Below, piece after piece: positions 18,016 to 27,080 of a DNA stretch of 64,000 nucleotides. Location of the stretch: assembly GCA_044358835.1 (NCBI GenBank), contig JBIKNF010000006.1, positions 1-64,000 of the forward strand, read 5' to 3'. The notes under the pieces were generated by a model. The model saw only the letters and a program-made list of their open reading frames with translations, was not told where the DNA came from and searched no databases. Positions within the stretch are counted from its first letter, which is position 1, and each line of letters begins with the position of its first letter. This stretch comes from JAJTHC01 sp044358835. Its GTDB lineage: Bacteria; Cyanobacteriota; Vampirovibrionia; Vampirovibrionales; JAJTHC01. The translations under genes and the position numbers were made by a program.

Positions 18016-21000
18016 ATGTTTAGCCCATTTGTCAATCCACTCCTTTGCAAAAAAACAGCCCAAACCTTAGGGACTGTTTTAGGTGTTACCGCCTTATTGG
18101 TGGGGGGATTCGATCACGCTTGGGCTGCTTCAAGTCTTCCGGCTTCCGCTCAATCGGGCGTCCACCTTTATAATCGTGGATTGGTGGCTCAGTCTTTAAA
18201 AGTATTTAAATCCACCGTCAAACGCTACCCCACCAATGCCTTGGCCTACACGTGGCTAGGTAAAGCCTATAAAAAACAAGGGGGGCAAACCAATCAGGCT
18301 TTAGCGATTCAAGCCTTTGAAACTGCTCTAGAATTTGACCCCACAGAAGCAACAGCCCTAAAAGAACTGGCTGAACTGTATAGTTGGAATCCAAGCAAAC
18401 GCGCCGAAGCCACTGGTTTACTACAACAATATGTAAGCCTAAAACCACAGGATTACAGTGCCAAAAAACAACTGGCCATGCTGTATATATGGCAAGGACT
18501 TTATGAAAAAGCCACCCCCTATGTAGAACATGTTCAGGCCTATTACCCCAAGGATGTTCCGTTTTTAACGGCTTATGCCCAATACCTGACTTACACAGGG
18601 CGCCCTTACGAAGCGGTTGAATTGTATGAAGGCCCCCTTAAGGCGCATTCAGCCAATGCTAATGTGAATCTGCGTCAGGCTTATGTGGCGGCGTTGGTGA
18701 AAAGTGGGCAAAGCGCGCAAGCCCGCACGATCTATCGCCAAATGCTTTCGGCGTCTGAAGTGACGGGGCGCCTAGATGACACCGTTTTAAATGCCCTAGC
18801 CAGCATGGCTTATGAACTAGGGGACTTTGAAGAAGCCCTTTCCATGGACAAAGAACTGCTTCATTCCACTAAAGTGGACGCCGTTCAAATCACCTTTCGC
18901 ATGGCGCGTTCCTACCAACACTTGGGGCAATATGAAAAAGCCTTGACGTTGTTTCAGGAATTGCACCATCAAGGCCGTTTAAACACGAATGAAAAAATTG
19001 AATACGCTGATGTATTGACTGAAGCAAGGGCCAAAGGGGTTGCCGGTGTGGATCCATCTCATATTGAAGAGATCTTTCATGAAGCCCTAAAAACCACGAA
19101 CGACAAAGTGGGCCTTTCATTACGACTGGCGCGTTTGTATGCCACTCAAGCGGATGAATCCGCCAATGCGGTGAACTACTTTATTTATGCCGCTGAACGA
19201 GATGCCACCGGCAAAGCCAAAACAGAACTCATTGACTTTTTAAAATCGTTGGCTGAAAATCCCGCCGCCAATGTGCAAGAAGCCTATTCTAAAGCCTTAC
19301 ACAGTTTCCCTAACGATCCTGAACTCACGGGTGTTTACGCGGAATATCTTTCGTGGAATGAAGCCACGCGCCCGCAAGCCTTAGAACAATTTTTAAAGCT
19401 GGCCCAAACCCAGCCCAAGATTTCTAAAGCCTATACTGAAAAAGTGGAACAAACGTTGGTGTGGCACCAAGCCAAACGCGAATACGTCACGTGGTACGAA
19501 CTATTAGGGCAAGCCTACCCCACGATTCACGCCCACAAGCTCGCCTTGGCGCGTGCTTACTGGCAAGACAAATCCGCCACTCCAGATTTTGAAAAGGTCT
19601 ATAGCCTTTACAATGAATTGATGCCCGTTTACGGTAAGGATCCTAAATTTGTCAATGAATTTGCAGGTTTGTTAAGCCAAAGCCCTGACAAAAAAATGAA
19701 GGCGCGTGGCCTTGCGCTGGTGGAAGGCTTATATCTTCAAAATCCTGAAGACTTAAGCGTGACGCTTGCCTACGCCAAGCAATTAAGTTATGCGGGCAAA
19801 ACCAGCCAAGCCATTAAATTGTTTGACAAAGTGTTGAGCCACTCCCCTCAATCTCGCGATGCGTTGGTGGGTAAAGCGAATGCCTACTTGTGGAATGGCG
19901 AAAATTATAAAGCCATTAAACTACTCAACCAAGCGCGTCAAACCTACCCGAATGATTCAGAAATACTTCATTCACTAGCAGAAGCATATAAGGCCATTGG
20001 CCGTTATGACAAAGCCTTGGCGATTATGAAAGAAAGTAAGCAGATTCAGCCTGTGACCCCGTCATCCATAAGCGATGCATTTCTTGAAACAAAGGGGGCT
20101 GAATCCAACCAAGGGTTCATGGATGCTTTAAAGCCAGAATCCGAGGCGTCTAATTTATCATCCAATACATCTACGCTACGGCGGACTGATAGAAATAAAA
20201 GTGTGGACGCTAACCCTACCGATGCCTACCCCTTAATCGTGTGGGAAGACGCCCCAAGTGACGTGCTTCCACAAGCGCAACGCACAACACACCCCACCAT
20301 AACACCCCAACCCCTTGGGATGGATGAGACAGTCGCGACCTTGCATCGTTTGCAACAACAGTCTTCTCAACAATTAGAACGCTTGCATACCAAAGTCAAC
20401 GTCCTAAGCGATATGGCCCCAGGGCAGGCAGAAGTCACTGGCGTTCGTTTGAATGAACCAGATCAATCCGCCTTTACGACGGGTTTTCATACCGCGCTAA
20501 CGAATCAATCCCATGTTCAAGGCCCCGCCACCAACGGTGTGTTAGGGGAACTAAGCACTCATGAAGACGTTGAATTAGGCATGGGGCAAACCATTATTTC
20601 AGACGAAGACCCCGCCGTTGGTAACTATGTGGGAGGAAGAGGCGATCTCTTTCAGCTAGACAGATTAGCAGGGGTAAATCGTGATATTAAAGAAGCCATG
20701 CGTCCGACGTTTCGTACAGGCTTTTTGTACACCTCTCAAGACGGTGAAGACACCACCAACAAGTTACGCCATTGGATTGTACCAAACCAAATCAGTTTTA
20801 ACCTAACCCCCAATGTGCGCATGCGCGCAGGCTATGCCATTCGAAACCTCATGATTCCCGCCATTCGTGACTACAACTTGAATCCTCGTAGCACCATGGC
20901 GCATCAGTACAGTTTAGGCACGAGCTTTGCCCTTACCGACAAATTAAGCTTCGACGGCGATGCTTCCCTTGAAAATTATACCCAAAGTAGTAGTGTCAAC

Positions 21001-21798
21001 ATCAACTATCAAGCGCGTTTAAAGTACGATTTGAATGACCGCGTGAAGTTTCAAATGGGTTCACGGCGTTCACCGCTTGAAACCAGTTTCTTGTCATACG
21101 CAGGGTTCACCCCTAAAAACGGTAGTTTGGCGGGTGAATTGATTGGTCAGGTGCGTGAAACCACTCTTTTTGCGGAAGCAAACGTGGTGCCTTGGAAAAA
21201 TTGGGACTTAAACCTAGCCTATGAATTTGGCTTAGTCAATGGCAAACATGTTCAACGCAACACGAAAAACCAAGTGTATGCCAGTCTTGGTTACAACTGG
21301 CAGTATGCTAAAAATCATGCTGTTCGCTTGGCGTATGAATCCCTGTTCTTTGGCTATGCCAAAAATGCGACACTGGGCTATTATAACCAGTTTACCAACT
21401 TGCCTCAGTTGGTTTCAGCGCAAGCCCCTCTTGAAGCAACACCCGCAGGATACATTTTAGGCGGGTACTTTTCACCAGATACCTTCTTCTTAAATGATCT
21501 GCGTGCTGATTTCAGAGGCAACTTCTTCGACAAGTTCATTGAATACAAGTTAGGTGGAAGTATCGGGGTACAGAATCAAAACCCTGGGATTCCAGGGCAA
21601 CCCAATGCCACTGGCGCCGCTTATTCAGGCAACGGTCAACTCACCTTTAACTTCAATGAAGCCGTTTCCCTTTACGGCGTGGTGGACTACTTAGACACGG
21701 GCGGGGTATTTTCTCGCTGGCGTTTAGGTGGGGGGTTGATTTACCGCCCAGCCATCCGAGGCATGATGCCGGTGATCGGTTCAAAAGTCGACGAATAA
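18016..21798 (+). CDS. TPR-repeat outer-membrane beta-barrel protein (BcsC/PgaA-like)
   Basis: 1260 residues. A signal peptide (about 1-37, ending AWA) leads into TPR repeats spanning roughly 45-680 (for example FETALEFDPTEATALKELAE). A polar linker with short coiled-coil sequence follows (about 690-830), then a C-terminal region (about 890-1260) of alternating aromatic strands typical of an outer-membrane barrel. This order is that of BcsC and PgaA, which export cellulose or poly-GlcNAc. A GH8 endoglucanase, the usual BcsC partner, is at 42065, but no synthase is in view. Ends in a strong terminator. Confidence 0.78.
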   Translation: MFSPFVNPLLCKKTAQTLGTVLGVTALLVGGFDHAWAASSLPASAQSGVHLYNRGLVAQSLKVFKSTVKRYPTNALAYTWLGKAYKKQGGQTNQALAIQAFETALEFDPTEATALKELAELYSWNPSKRAEATGLLQQYVSLKPQDYSAKKQLAMLYIWQGLYEKATPYVEHVQAYYPKDVPFLTAYAQYLTYTGRPYEAVELYEGPLKAHSANANVNLRQAYVAALVKSGQSAQARTIYRQMLSASEVTGRLDDTVLNALASMAYELGDFEEALSMDKELLHSTKVDAVQITFRMARSYQHLGQYEKALTLFQELHHQGRLNTNEKIEYADVLTEARAKGVAGVDPSHIEEIFHEALKTTNDKVGLSLRLARLYATQADESANAVNYFIYAAERDATGKAKTELIDFLKSLAENPAANVQEAYSKALHSFPNDPELTGVYAEYLSWNEATRPQALEQFLKLAQTQPKISKAYTEKVEQTLVWHQAKREYVTWYELLGQAYPTIHAHKLALARAYWQDKSATPDFEKVYSLYNELMPVYGKDPKFVNEFAGLLSQSPDKKMKARGLALVEGLYLQNPEDLSVTLAYAKQLSYAGKTSQAIKLFDKVLSHSPQSRDALVGKANAYLWNGENYKAIKLLNQARQTYPNDSEILHSLAEAYKAIGRYDKALAIMKESKQIQPVTPSSISDAFLETKGAESNQGFMDALKPESEASNLSSNTSTLRRTDRNKSVDANPTDAYPLIVWEDAPSDVLPQAQRTTHPTITPQPLGMDETVATLHRLQQQSSQQLERLHTKVNVLSDMAPGQAEVTGVRLNEPDQSAFTTGFHTALTNQSHVQGPATNGVLGELSTHEDVELGMGQTIISDEDPAVGNYVGGRGDLFQLDRLAGVNRDIKEAMRPTFRTGFLYTSQDGEDTTNKLRHWIVPNQISFNLTPNVRMRAGYAIRNLMIPAIRDYNLNPRSTMAHQYSLGTSFALTDKLSFDGDASLENYTQSSSVNINYQARLKYDLNDRVKFQMGSRRSPLETSFLSYAGFTPKNGSLAGELIGQVRETTLFAEANVVPWKNWDLNLAYEFGLVNGKHVQRNTKNQVYASLGYNWQYAKNHAVRLAYESLFFGYAKNATLGYYNQFTNLPQLVSAQAPLEATPAGYILGGYFSPDTFFLNDLRADFRGNFFDKFIEYKLGGSIGVQNQNPGIPGQPNATGAAYSGNGQLTFNFNEAVSLYGVVDYLDTGGVFSRWRLGGGLIYRPAIRGMMPVIGSKVDE

Positions 21799-21806
21799 AC
21801 CAATTT

Positions 21807-21834
21807 AAGGGAAGGAATACACCTTCCCTTTTTT
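21807..21834 (+). terminator. Rho-independent terminator of the TPR/barrel gene
   Basis: AAGGGAAGG (21807-21815) pairs with CCTTCCCTT (21822-21830) around a 6-base loop, with TTTTTT following. It is nine bases past the stop codon. Confidence 0.88.
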
Positions 21835-22270
21835 GTTTCCCCAATAAAAAGCCTGTAATGAATACACATTACAGGGGGACATAGGCATATATAATGAGAG
21901 AGGGAGAGTAAATTTGAAACATCACTAAAAGCGTGGGCTTCGTGTGTGTAAAAGCAAGGTACGAGAGAGGAAATGAGGGTACAGACCCTTCACCGTGGAA
22001 AGGCCTGTACATCAGTAAACACAACAAATACAGGTGGCGTTCCTAGAAAAAAGTGTTTACATAAACGGGTGAAATGCTGAACTAAAAAATAAGAAAAGGG
22101 GGACGATAGGTTCGTAAATGAGGGGTGGGGAAGGAAGTGAAGGAAGAAGAAGAAGGTAATGTTGGGAATGAGGGTTTTTTGAAGAGGTTTGCTTTTGGGT
22201 GTCTCTTCACTTTAATAAAGTCTTCATAATCGTGACTATTGCTCGTATGTTACAAAGCTTAACAAAACAT
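21835..22270 (+). ncRNA. Candidate structured RNA / leader in long intergenic gap
   Basis: A gap of about 600 bases separates the TPR gene from the next coding start, and I see no convincing ORF in it. It holds an inverted repeat (CCTGTAATG 21852-21860 with CATTACAGG 21867-21875) and a TATAAT-like element near 21890. A pairing network follows: GTACAG (21979) with CTGTAC (22005), GTAAACAC (22015) with GTGTTTAC (22053), and TACAGG (22029) as a competing partner for CCTGTA (22004). I do not recognise it as tmRNA, 6S, RNase P, SRP RNA or a known riboswitch. Confidence 0.3.
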
Positions 22271-22303
22271 TAAAAAAGCCCACTTAAACGAATAAACGTG
22301 GGC
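22271..22303 (-). terminator. Terminator-like hairpin pointing leftward
   Basis: GCCCAC (22278-22283) pairs with GTGGGC (22298-22303). Read leftward the hairpin is followed by TTTTTTA; read rightward there is no U-run. No annotated leftward gene lies immediately to its right, so it may end an antisense transcript or protect the upstream RNA region. Confidence 0.5.
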
Positions 22304-22435
22304 CAAAAAAGGGGTTTTTCTGTGTCGAAAATACGAGCCTTCCCCCTTAAAAAGGAGATGTTTTAGGGTTTTCATGTTTTGGTCGAAGAAGAAGCATCAC
22401 ACCCACACCCTACCCTCTACAGAAGGGAAACCCGC

Positions 22436-23380
22436 ATGCTTTCTCGTTTAACGCCATTTCAAATGCTCATGAATACCTTAGGCCTGACGCTTCTTCTGCT
22501 GTACCCCATCATCAGCTTAGTTCAGGTCAATAGGGCTCAAGCACAAACGCCTAAAACGCAATGGTGGCAATCATCTTCAGCCTATGCCATGCTCCCCCCC
22601 ACCCCGACTCCTCCGCACCAACAGCGGGTGTACCTGCAAGCCACCCCCTCTACCAGCGCTCAAACGGCGGTCAATTTCCTCAGTCTCCCGACTGTTCAAA
22701 CCCACCCAGTGATTGAAACACCGGCCGTTTTGCCAGCCATTGGCGCCCCCCCACCATGGATCACCCTCACTTCTAGTGACACCCTAGCCAAGGCCCTCAT
22801 CATGATGGGTGAATCCCCTGAAGGCTTGCAATCACTGGCTATATTGCACGCCAAACGAGGCAAAGTCTTGTTTAAAAACCTCGAAGAACTTTCCCCGCTA
22901 TACCGCGATTTCGACGCGCTTGCGTGGCTTGACAAGCACGGCAACTGGATGCTTTTCATCAACGAAAAGCACCAAAATGCTCCCATACCAGCACTTTCCG
23001 CTCTTATTGCGCATGAAGCCATGCACAGCGATGCCCACAATTCCAAGCAGGAAGAGGCGCAAGCCTGGATGCGTGAAGCCCGAACATGGCTCTTTTTTCT
23101 GAAAAAATACCCTGAACTCAACGAAAACAGGCTCAACGCCCACCCCTTGGTGTTTAGGCTCAATGAAATTGCGCGCTATTTGCAAAAAAACGACCTGCAT
23201 CGCTTTGTGGTGGAACACCCCAGTTACGCCAAATTGCCCGAAACGTCGCCGATGTTTAGCGGTGGAACCTCCCCCGTGGTGACGGCGAAAACCATTGAAA
23301 ACGCTAAGTCTTACGCTTTTTTAGGGCTGGTTGCCCCACCCCCCCAAGACGCCATGACCCCGCTTAAAGGCATTCGCTAG
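22436..23380 (+). CDS. Secreted protein with HExxH motif, putative metallopeptidase
   Basis: About 314 residues. An N-terminal hydrophobic segment (LGLTLLLLYPIISLV) followed by RAQAQ looks like a signal peptide. A Pro/Thr/Gln-rich stretch (about 30-105) leads to a globular part holding IAHEAMHSDAHN and, a few residues on, QEEAQAWMRE. HEAMH matches the zinc-protease HExxH pattern and the later Glu could be the third ligand. The ATG at 22436 is favoured by AGAAGGGAAA upstream and by beginning just before the signal peptide. No wider family recognised; peptidase activity is inference. Confidence 0.6.
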   Translation: MLSRLTPFQMLMNTLGLTLLLLYPIISLVQVNRAQAQTPKTQWWQSSSAYAMLPPTPTPPHQQRVYLQATPSTSAQTAVNFLSLPTVQTHPVIETPAVLPAIGAPPPWITLTSSDTLAKALIMMGESPEGLQSLAILHAKRGKVLFKNLEELSPLYRDFDALAWLDKHGNWMLFINEKHQNAPIPALSALIAHEAMHSDAHNSKQEEAQAWMREARTWLFFLKKYPELNENRLNAHPLVFRLNEIARYLQKNDLHRFVVEHPSYAKLPETSPMFSGGTSPVVTAKTIENAKSYAFLGLVAPPPQDAMTPLKGIR

Positions 23381-23500
23381 GCAAAATAGTGGGTTTTATG
23401 CACTATGAAGGGGCGAAAAACTTTGTCATACTAATACCAAACACGACTAGGGGAAAGCCGTGTTGATATTCACCGTAGACAAAGAAAGGGAAACCCTCTC

Positions 23501-24208
23501 ATGGCGTCATTTATGAACCTATTTAAACGCAAGAAAAAGAAAACGGAAGAAAGCTTGAAATACGTCAGCCTCAAAGACTCGCTCGGCAACGAATACAGCG
23601 TGCGAGACACGGGCGCAGGCCTTGTGGATGAATCCACCCTAACAGGCGAAACCCAAGCGCAACTCAGCATTGCCCAAAAAGGCTTAGGCACGCTATTGCA
23701 GGAAATGGCACTCACGCAAAGCCAACGCCAAGAAGGCGTCAGCAACCGCCAAAAGGAATTGTACGACCCGCTAGCCAGCGACATTAACCGTTCGATGAAT
23801 GAAGCCAGTGGCCAGTTACGCAGTCGTGAAGCCAAGCGTTTTGGCGGGGCGTTAAACAGCACCTTTAGTGCCATTGCCTTGGGTAGCCTGAACGAAACCC
23901 GCTTGCGCGCCTTGGAATCCGCGTATTTGGGGAGCTTTACCAACGCCCTAAAAGAACTCACGGATGCGGATGCGTCCCGAAGTGTGCGATTTAACGCGTT
24001 GGCCGGTTTTTTGGACGATTCCGAAACACGCAAGCAACGCTACACGTTGGCGGGCTTTAATGCCATTCAGCAGTCGAAGTTTTCTCGGCAACAGGCGTTG
24101 CAGAACTTGAACAATAGCTTGAGCAAGGCGAAATCGAAGGGCTCGGGGGATGTGTCTCAGCAGGACATAGAGGCCATTGCAAAAGCCATTGCGTCGAGTG
24201 GGGGGTAA
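23501..24208 (+). CDS. Orphan protein resembling phage structural/internal virion proteins
   Basis: 235 residues, soluble, Gln/Ala/Ser-rich and helical. A basic N-terminus (FKRKKKK) is followed by an acidic segment and then a long helical region with YDPLASDINRSMNEA and RRFGG-like AKRFGGALNSTFSAIAL. That layout (paired helices, then a small-residue AKRFGG turn) recalls podovirus internal-virion or tail-associated proteins; no other phage gene is nearby. The start at 23501 has AAAGGGA upstream. Function is not known; the phage link is by resemblance only. Confidence 0.45.
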   Translation: MASFMNLFKRKKKKTEESLKYVSLKDSLGNEYSVRDTGAGLVDESTLTGETQAQLSIAQKGLGTLLQEMALTQSQRQEGVSNRQKELYDPLASDINRSMNEASGQLRSREAKRFGGALNSTFSAIALGSLNETRLRALESAYLGSFTNALKELTDADASRSVRFNALAGFLDDSETRKQRYTLAGFNAIQQSKFSRQQALQNLNNSLSKAKSKGSGDVSQQDIEAIAKAIASSGG

Positions 24209-24309
24209 TCGTTGGGGGGCTCTTGTCCCTTCTGCCAGAAACAAATCAACTAATTTCTACTGAATCTACTTAAAATTCAGTAGAAGAACTCATGTTCCTA
24301 TTAGTTCAT

Positions 24310-24797
24310 TTAGCCATTTAGTTTCTTTTGCCAACTTTCGCTTAATTTCCTTAATTCGGTATATTTTCTAATCAAGTCGATTATATATTGTTCCTGCTTC
24401 GCTCGTTTTATAGATAGTAATTCATTCTGCAAATCAAAGACCTCAAGCTGATAGCGCCGTAATTCTTGATACTGGGACTCTATTGCTGGGAATTTTGTAT
24501 AATTTAGCACTTGAATTATAGGGAGAATTTCTTTATTTATCTGGCGCTCTAGTTCGTCGAGATAATCATTAACGCTCTCGCCCGATTGAATTGTTTCTAA
24601 TACACCGTACTTGAGTTTAGCTAAATAAACATCTACTCTGGCCTGAAAATTTGGGAAGTTTACTATATTTGGGTCATCAAGGAGGGTTTTATATAATCTT
24701 TCATATGCTCTACCACTAACTCCTTGGCGTTGGTCGGAATATGCTGGGCGATTTTTCGCTATACTAAAGTTATTGGGGGGGGTAATTGCATGTTCAT
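24310..24797 (-). pseudogene. Small hypothetical gene, off-frame by one base in a C8 tract
   Basis: Read leftward, an ATG at 24797 with AAGGA ten bases upstream starts MNMQLPPP, then a C8 run (24775-24782) shifts frame so that translation stops within a few codons. One extra C would join it to a continuous reading frame (NNFSIAKNRPAYSDQ, ending QKKLNG at 24310), about 162 residues in all. The body is helical, charged and AT-rich, with no known domain. Either a homopolymer slippage switch in the off state, a decayed gene or a sequencing slip. The ATG at 24510 lacks a good ribosome-binding site. Confidence 0.6.
24775..24782. repeat. G8 homopolymer at start of small gene
   Basis: Eight consecutive G on the + strand (C on the coding strand), located five codons after the preferred ATG at 24797. 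Frame is restored with nine or six bases. It is a candidate contingency tract. Confidence 0.7.
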
Positions 24798-25050
24798 CAG
24801 TAAAGTTTCCTTAGTGTTAAAAGAGTCCGTGTTAAACGTAAGTCTTTGAATAAGTCTTACGCTAACATAAAACACCGTCAATCTAAACCTGTGCCAGCCC
24901 AAGAAAAAAAGACACCCTTCGTTACAATCCCCCCTAGCCTTCTCTTGAAGGAAAGAGAACAGGGCCAGACTTTTTAAATGGAGTGAGGGCGATTGATGGA
25001 TTCTGTGCTAAAATAGGCGAATATCACCCGATTATGAAAAGAAGAGAGAC

Positions 25051-26985
25051 ATGTACCTTCAACCCCTCTTAATTTTAGCGGTATTCCTTTTAAGCGCGCT
25101 TCCTGCTTTGGCCCGCGCCGAAGAACGAGCCAGCGCTTCAACGCCGCCAACATCCACCTATAAACCCCTAGAATTCACAGAAATCAAGCAAAACAAAATA
25201 GGTTACCACCCCAAAGCCCCTAAACTCGTGTGGGTAAAGGTAAAACCTACGGCCAAGTTAGACACCGAACTAGAAAGCTTGTTACTGCAAATTCGCCCCA
25301 TTCTTAGAGATCCTGCCCAAAACTATTCAGAACTGATCAAAGACGGTCGCATTGTGGCACGCCCTTCGGTGGATCGTATTAGCACCGATTTAGCCTTGGT
25401 GGATTTAAGTTCACTGCGAAAAGAAGGACGCTTGCACTTCTACCCCTTTGGGCAGTTTGTTCAGCGTCGTGCGTTTAATGAATATACAGACTTTAACGTC
25501 AATGCCAATGTCTTTCAATTGGTGGGCCAAGCTGCCATGCGTGCGTTGTATACGCAACGCTCAGGGCAATCCCTTTTAGATGGAGGCATCGGTTTGTTTC
25601 AAGAAGCCGGGCATTTGGACAACGCTTTACCCATCGGGGGCTGGTATGAAGGCGCTACCTACGATCGCCATTTGCTGAGCCACGTGATGGTTTGTTCCGC
25701 CTTAATGACGATGTACGAACGCAACCCCATTTGGAGCGAAAAACGAGGACGCTTGGCCTACCCACAATCGGAAGATACCCGTTCTGGAATGCCTGAACTG
25801 TTGCATGAAGCACGTTATGGCCTGCGGTGGATTTTAGACATGCAAGACATGAAAAGCAAAGGCTTTTACGAAGGCGTGGGTTCGGCCAAGGCGTTTGATG
25901 GAGTGAGGGTGCGTCCTGAATTTGACAGGCAACCCCGTCAGTTGCTCGCGCCTAGTCAATTAAGCACGGCTGCGGCGGTTGCCACGTTGGCCCAAGCCGC
26001 TCGCGTTTTTCAAGACTTGGATCCGGATTTGGCGTTAAGTGCTTTAATTCAGGCCAAAGAAGGCTGGAAAGCCTTACAAGAAAATAGTATTCAACCCGTT
26101 CATACCACGTTGGTGTGGAAAGGCGAAAAAGAACTTTATACCCAAGCAATTCAGCCATATTTTCGTGAAAGTTATTGGTCACAACCCGTGGATTCCGCCA
26201 ATGCTTACCTGATTTGGGCGGCCTTAGAATTGAGGCATACCACTGGTAATGTTCAACTGCTTAAAGTTGCAGAACCCCTTTGGAACAAGGTGAATGTGAA
26301 TGATTTGTCTTGGCAATCGCCATTGTTTCGCTTGTGGACTTCTCCGGCCTTAAAGGCCTACATTCCAGAAGATATTAAGTCGCAGTGGCTGAAAGATGCG
26401 AAAAACAGTCAGGAATGGACTCGTGTGTTGCAAACCCCCTTTGTAAGCCCTTTTGCGTTTAAGGACTTTCCTGTTTTGCCGGCGTCCAACGATGCGTGGG
26501 TGCGTCATGCCCTGTTGTGGATGGATGCGTATGACACCACCAAAGACCCCGCTTATCTTAAATCCGCACTGGATGTTTTTAATTACTTAATGGGCTTTAA
26601 CACGTGGGACGCCATTATGATGAGTGGCAACCCAGCGTTAGGGAAACTCCCTTTACAGAAAAATCCGTGTAATCAGGTGGCGCGTAGTTCAGGGGTGGCG
26701 TTACCCGGCTTATTACTGAAAGGGGTCACGCCCCAATTTCCTGAAGGCTTGCCGTTTCAAGACAACAGCACGCTGTGTCAATGGACGGCCACCCACATTA
26801 GTTGGCAAGCCCATTTGGCGGATTTAATGTTTCGTTTGGATCAACATTACTCGCCAGAACTGAGTCGTGCCACGGTGCTTAAATCCACTGATAAAGACGT
26901 CAAAAAGTTGAAGCTTTACAATGAAGTCGAACAAGAAGAAATTCGCTTGTTGAAACAGCAAAAACTACCCAAAAGCAAACCGTAA
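25051..26985 (+). CDS. Secreted GH9-like protein lacking canonical catalytic residues
   Basis: 644 residues. A signal peptide (about 1-23, ending LARAEE) is followed by a short strand NKIGYHPKAPKLVWV, as in the Ig-like domain before GH9 cellulase modules. Next comes GGWYEGATYDRHLL, aligning with the GH9 GGWHDAGDYGKY motif but with DAGD replaced. Helices SGMPELLHEARYGLRWIL and STAAAVATLAQAARVF match the alpha/alpha barrel. The C-terminal NEVAI-type glutamate is also not visible (WTATHISWQAHLAD). So it looks like a GH9 fold without the usual acid/base residues. It could bind glucan or act differently. Confidence 0.6.
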   Translation: MYLQPLLILAVFLLSALPALARAEERASASTPPTSTYKPLEFTEIKQNKIGYHPKAPKLVWVKVKPTAKLDTELESLLLQIRPILRDPAQNYSELIKDGRIVARPSVDRISTDLALVDLSSLRKEGRLHFYPFGQFVQRRAFNEYTDFNVNANVFQLVGQAAMRALYTQRSGQSLLDGGIGLFQEAGHLDNALPIGGWYEGATYDRHLLSHVMVCSALMTMYERNPIWSEKRGRLAYPQSEDTRSGMPELLHEARYGLRWILDMQDMKSKGFYEGVGSAKAFDGVRVRPEFDRQPRQLLAPSQLSTAAAVATLAQAARVFQDLDPDLALSALIQAKEGWKALQENSIQPVHTTLVWKGEKELYTQAIQPYFRESYWSQPVDSANAYLIWAALELRHTTGNVQLLKVAEPLWNKVNVNDLSWQSPLFRLWTSPALKAYIPEDIKSQWLKDAKNSQEWTRVLQTPFVSPFAFKDFPVLPASNDAWVRHALLWMDAYDTTKDPAYLKSALDVFNYLMGFNTWDAIMMSGNPALGKLPLQKNPCNQVARSSGVALPGLLLKGVTPQFPEGLPFQDNSTLCQWTATHISWQAHLADLMFRLDQHYSPELSRATVLKSTDKDVKKLKLYNEVEQEEIRLLKQQKLPKSKP

Positions 26986-27080
26986 GCTTTTCTATAATGT
27001 TCGAAAGATGAAACAGGCATCGTAGCGACAACAAAGAGACCCTAGAGCGTTTTATCTAGCAGACACTATATATAACCCAC

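Noticed and set aside
21880..22270. tmRNA, 6S, RNase P or SRP RNA in the long gap
   Set aside because: No CCA end, no tag frame, no conserved RNase P core and no SRP tetraloop could be found; only generic pairing is visible.
23501..24208. Prophage
   Set aside because: Only one virion-like gene is seen; no integrase, terminase, capsid or attachment sites.
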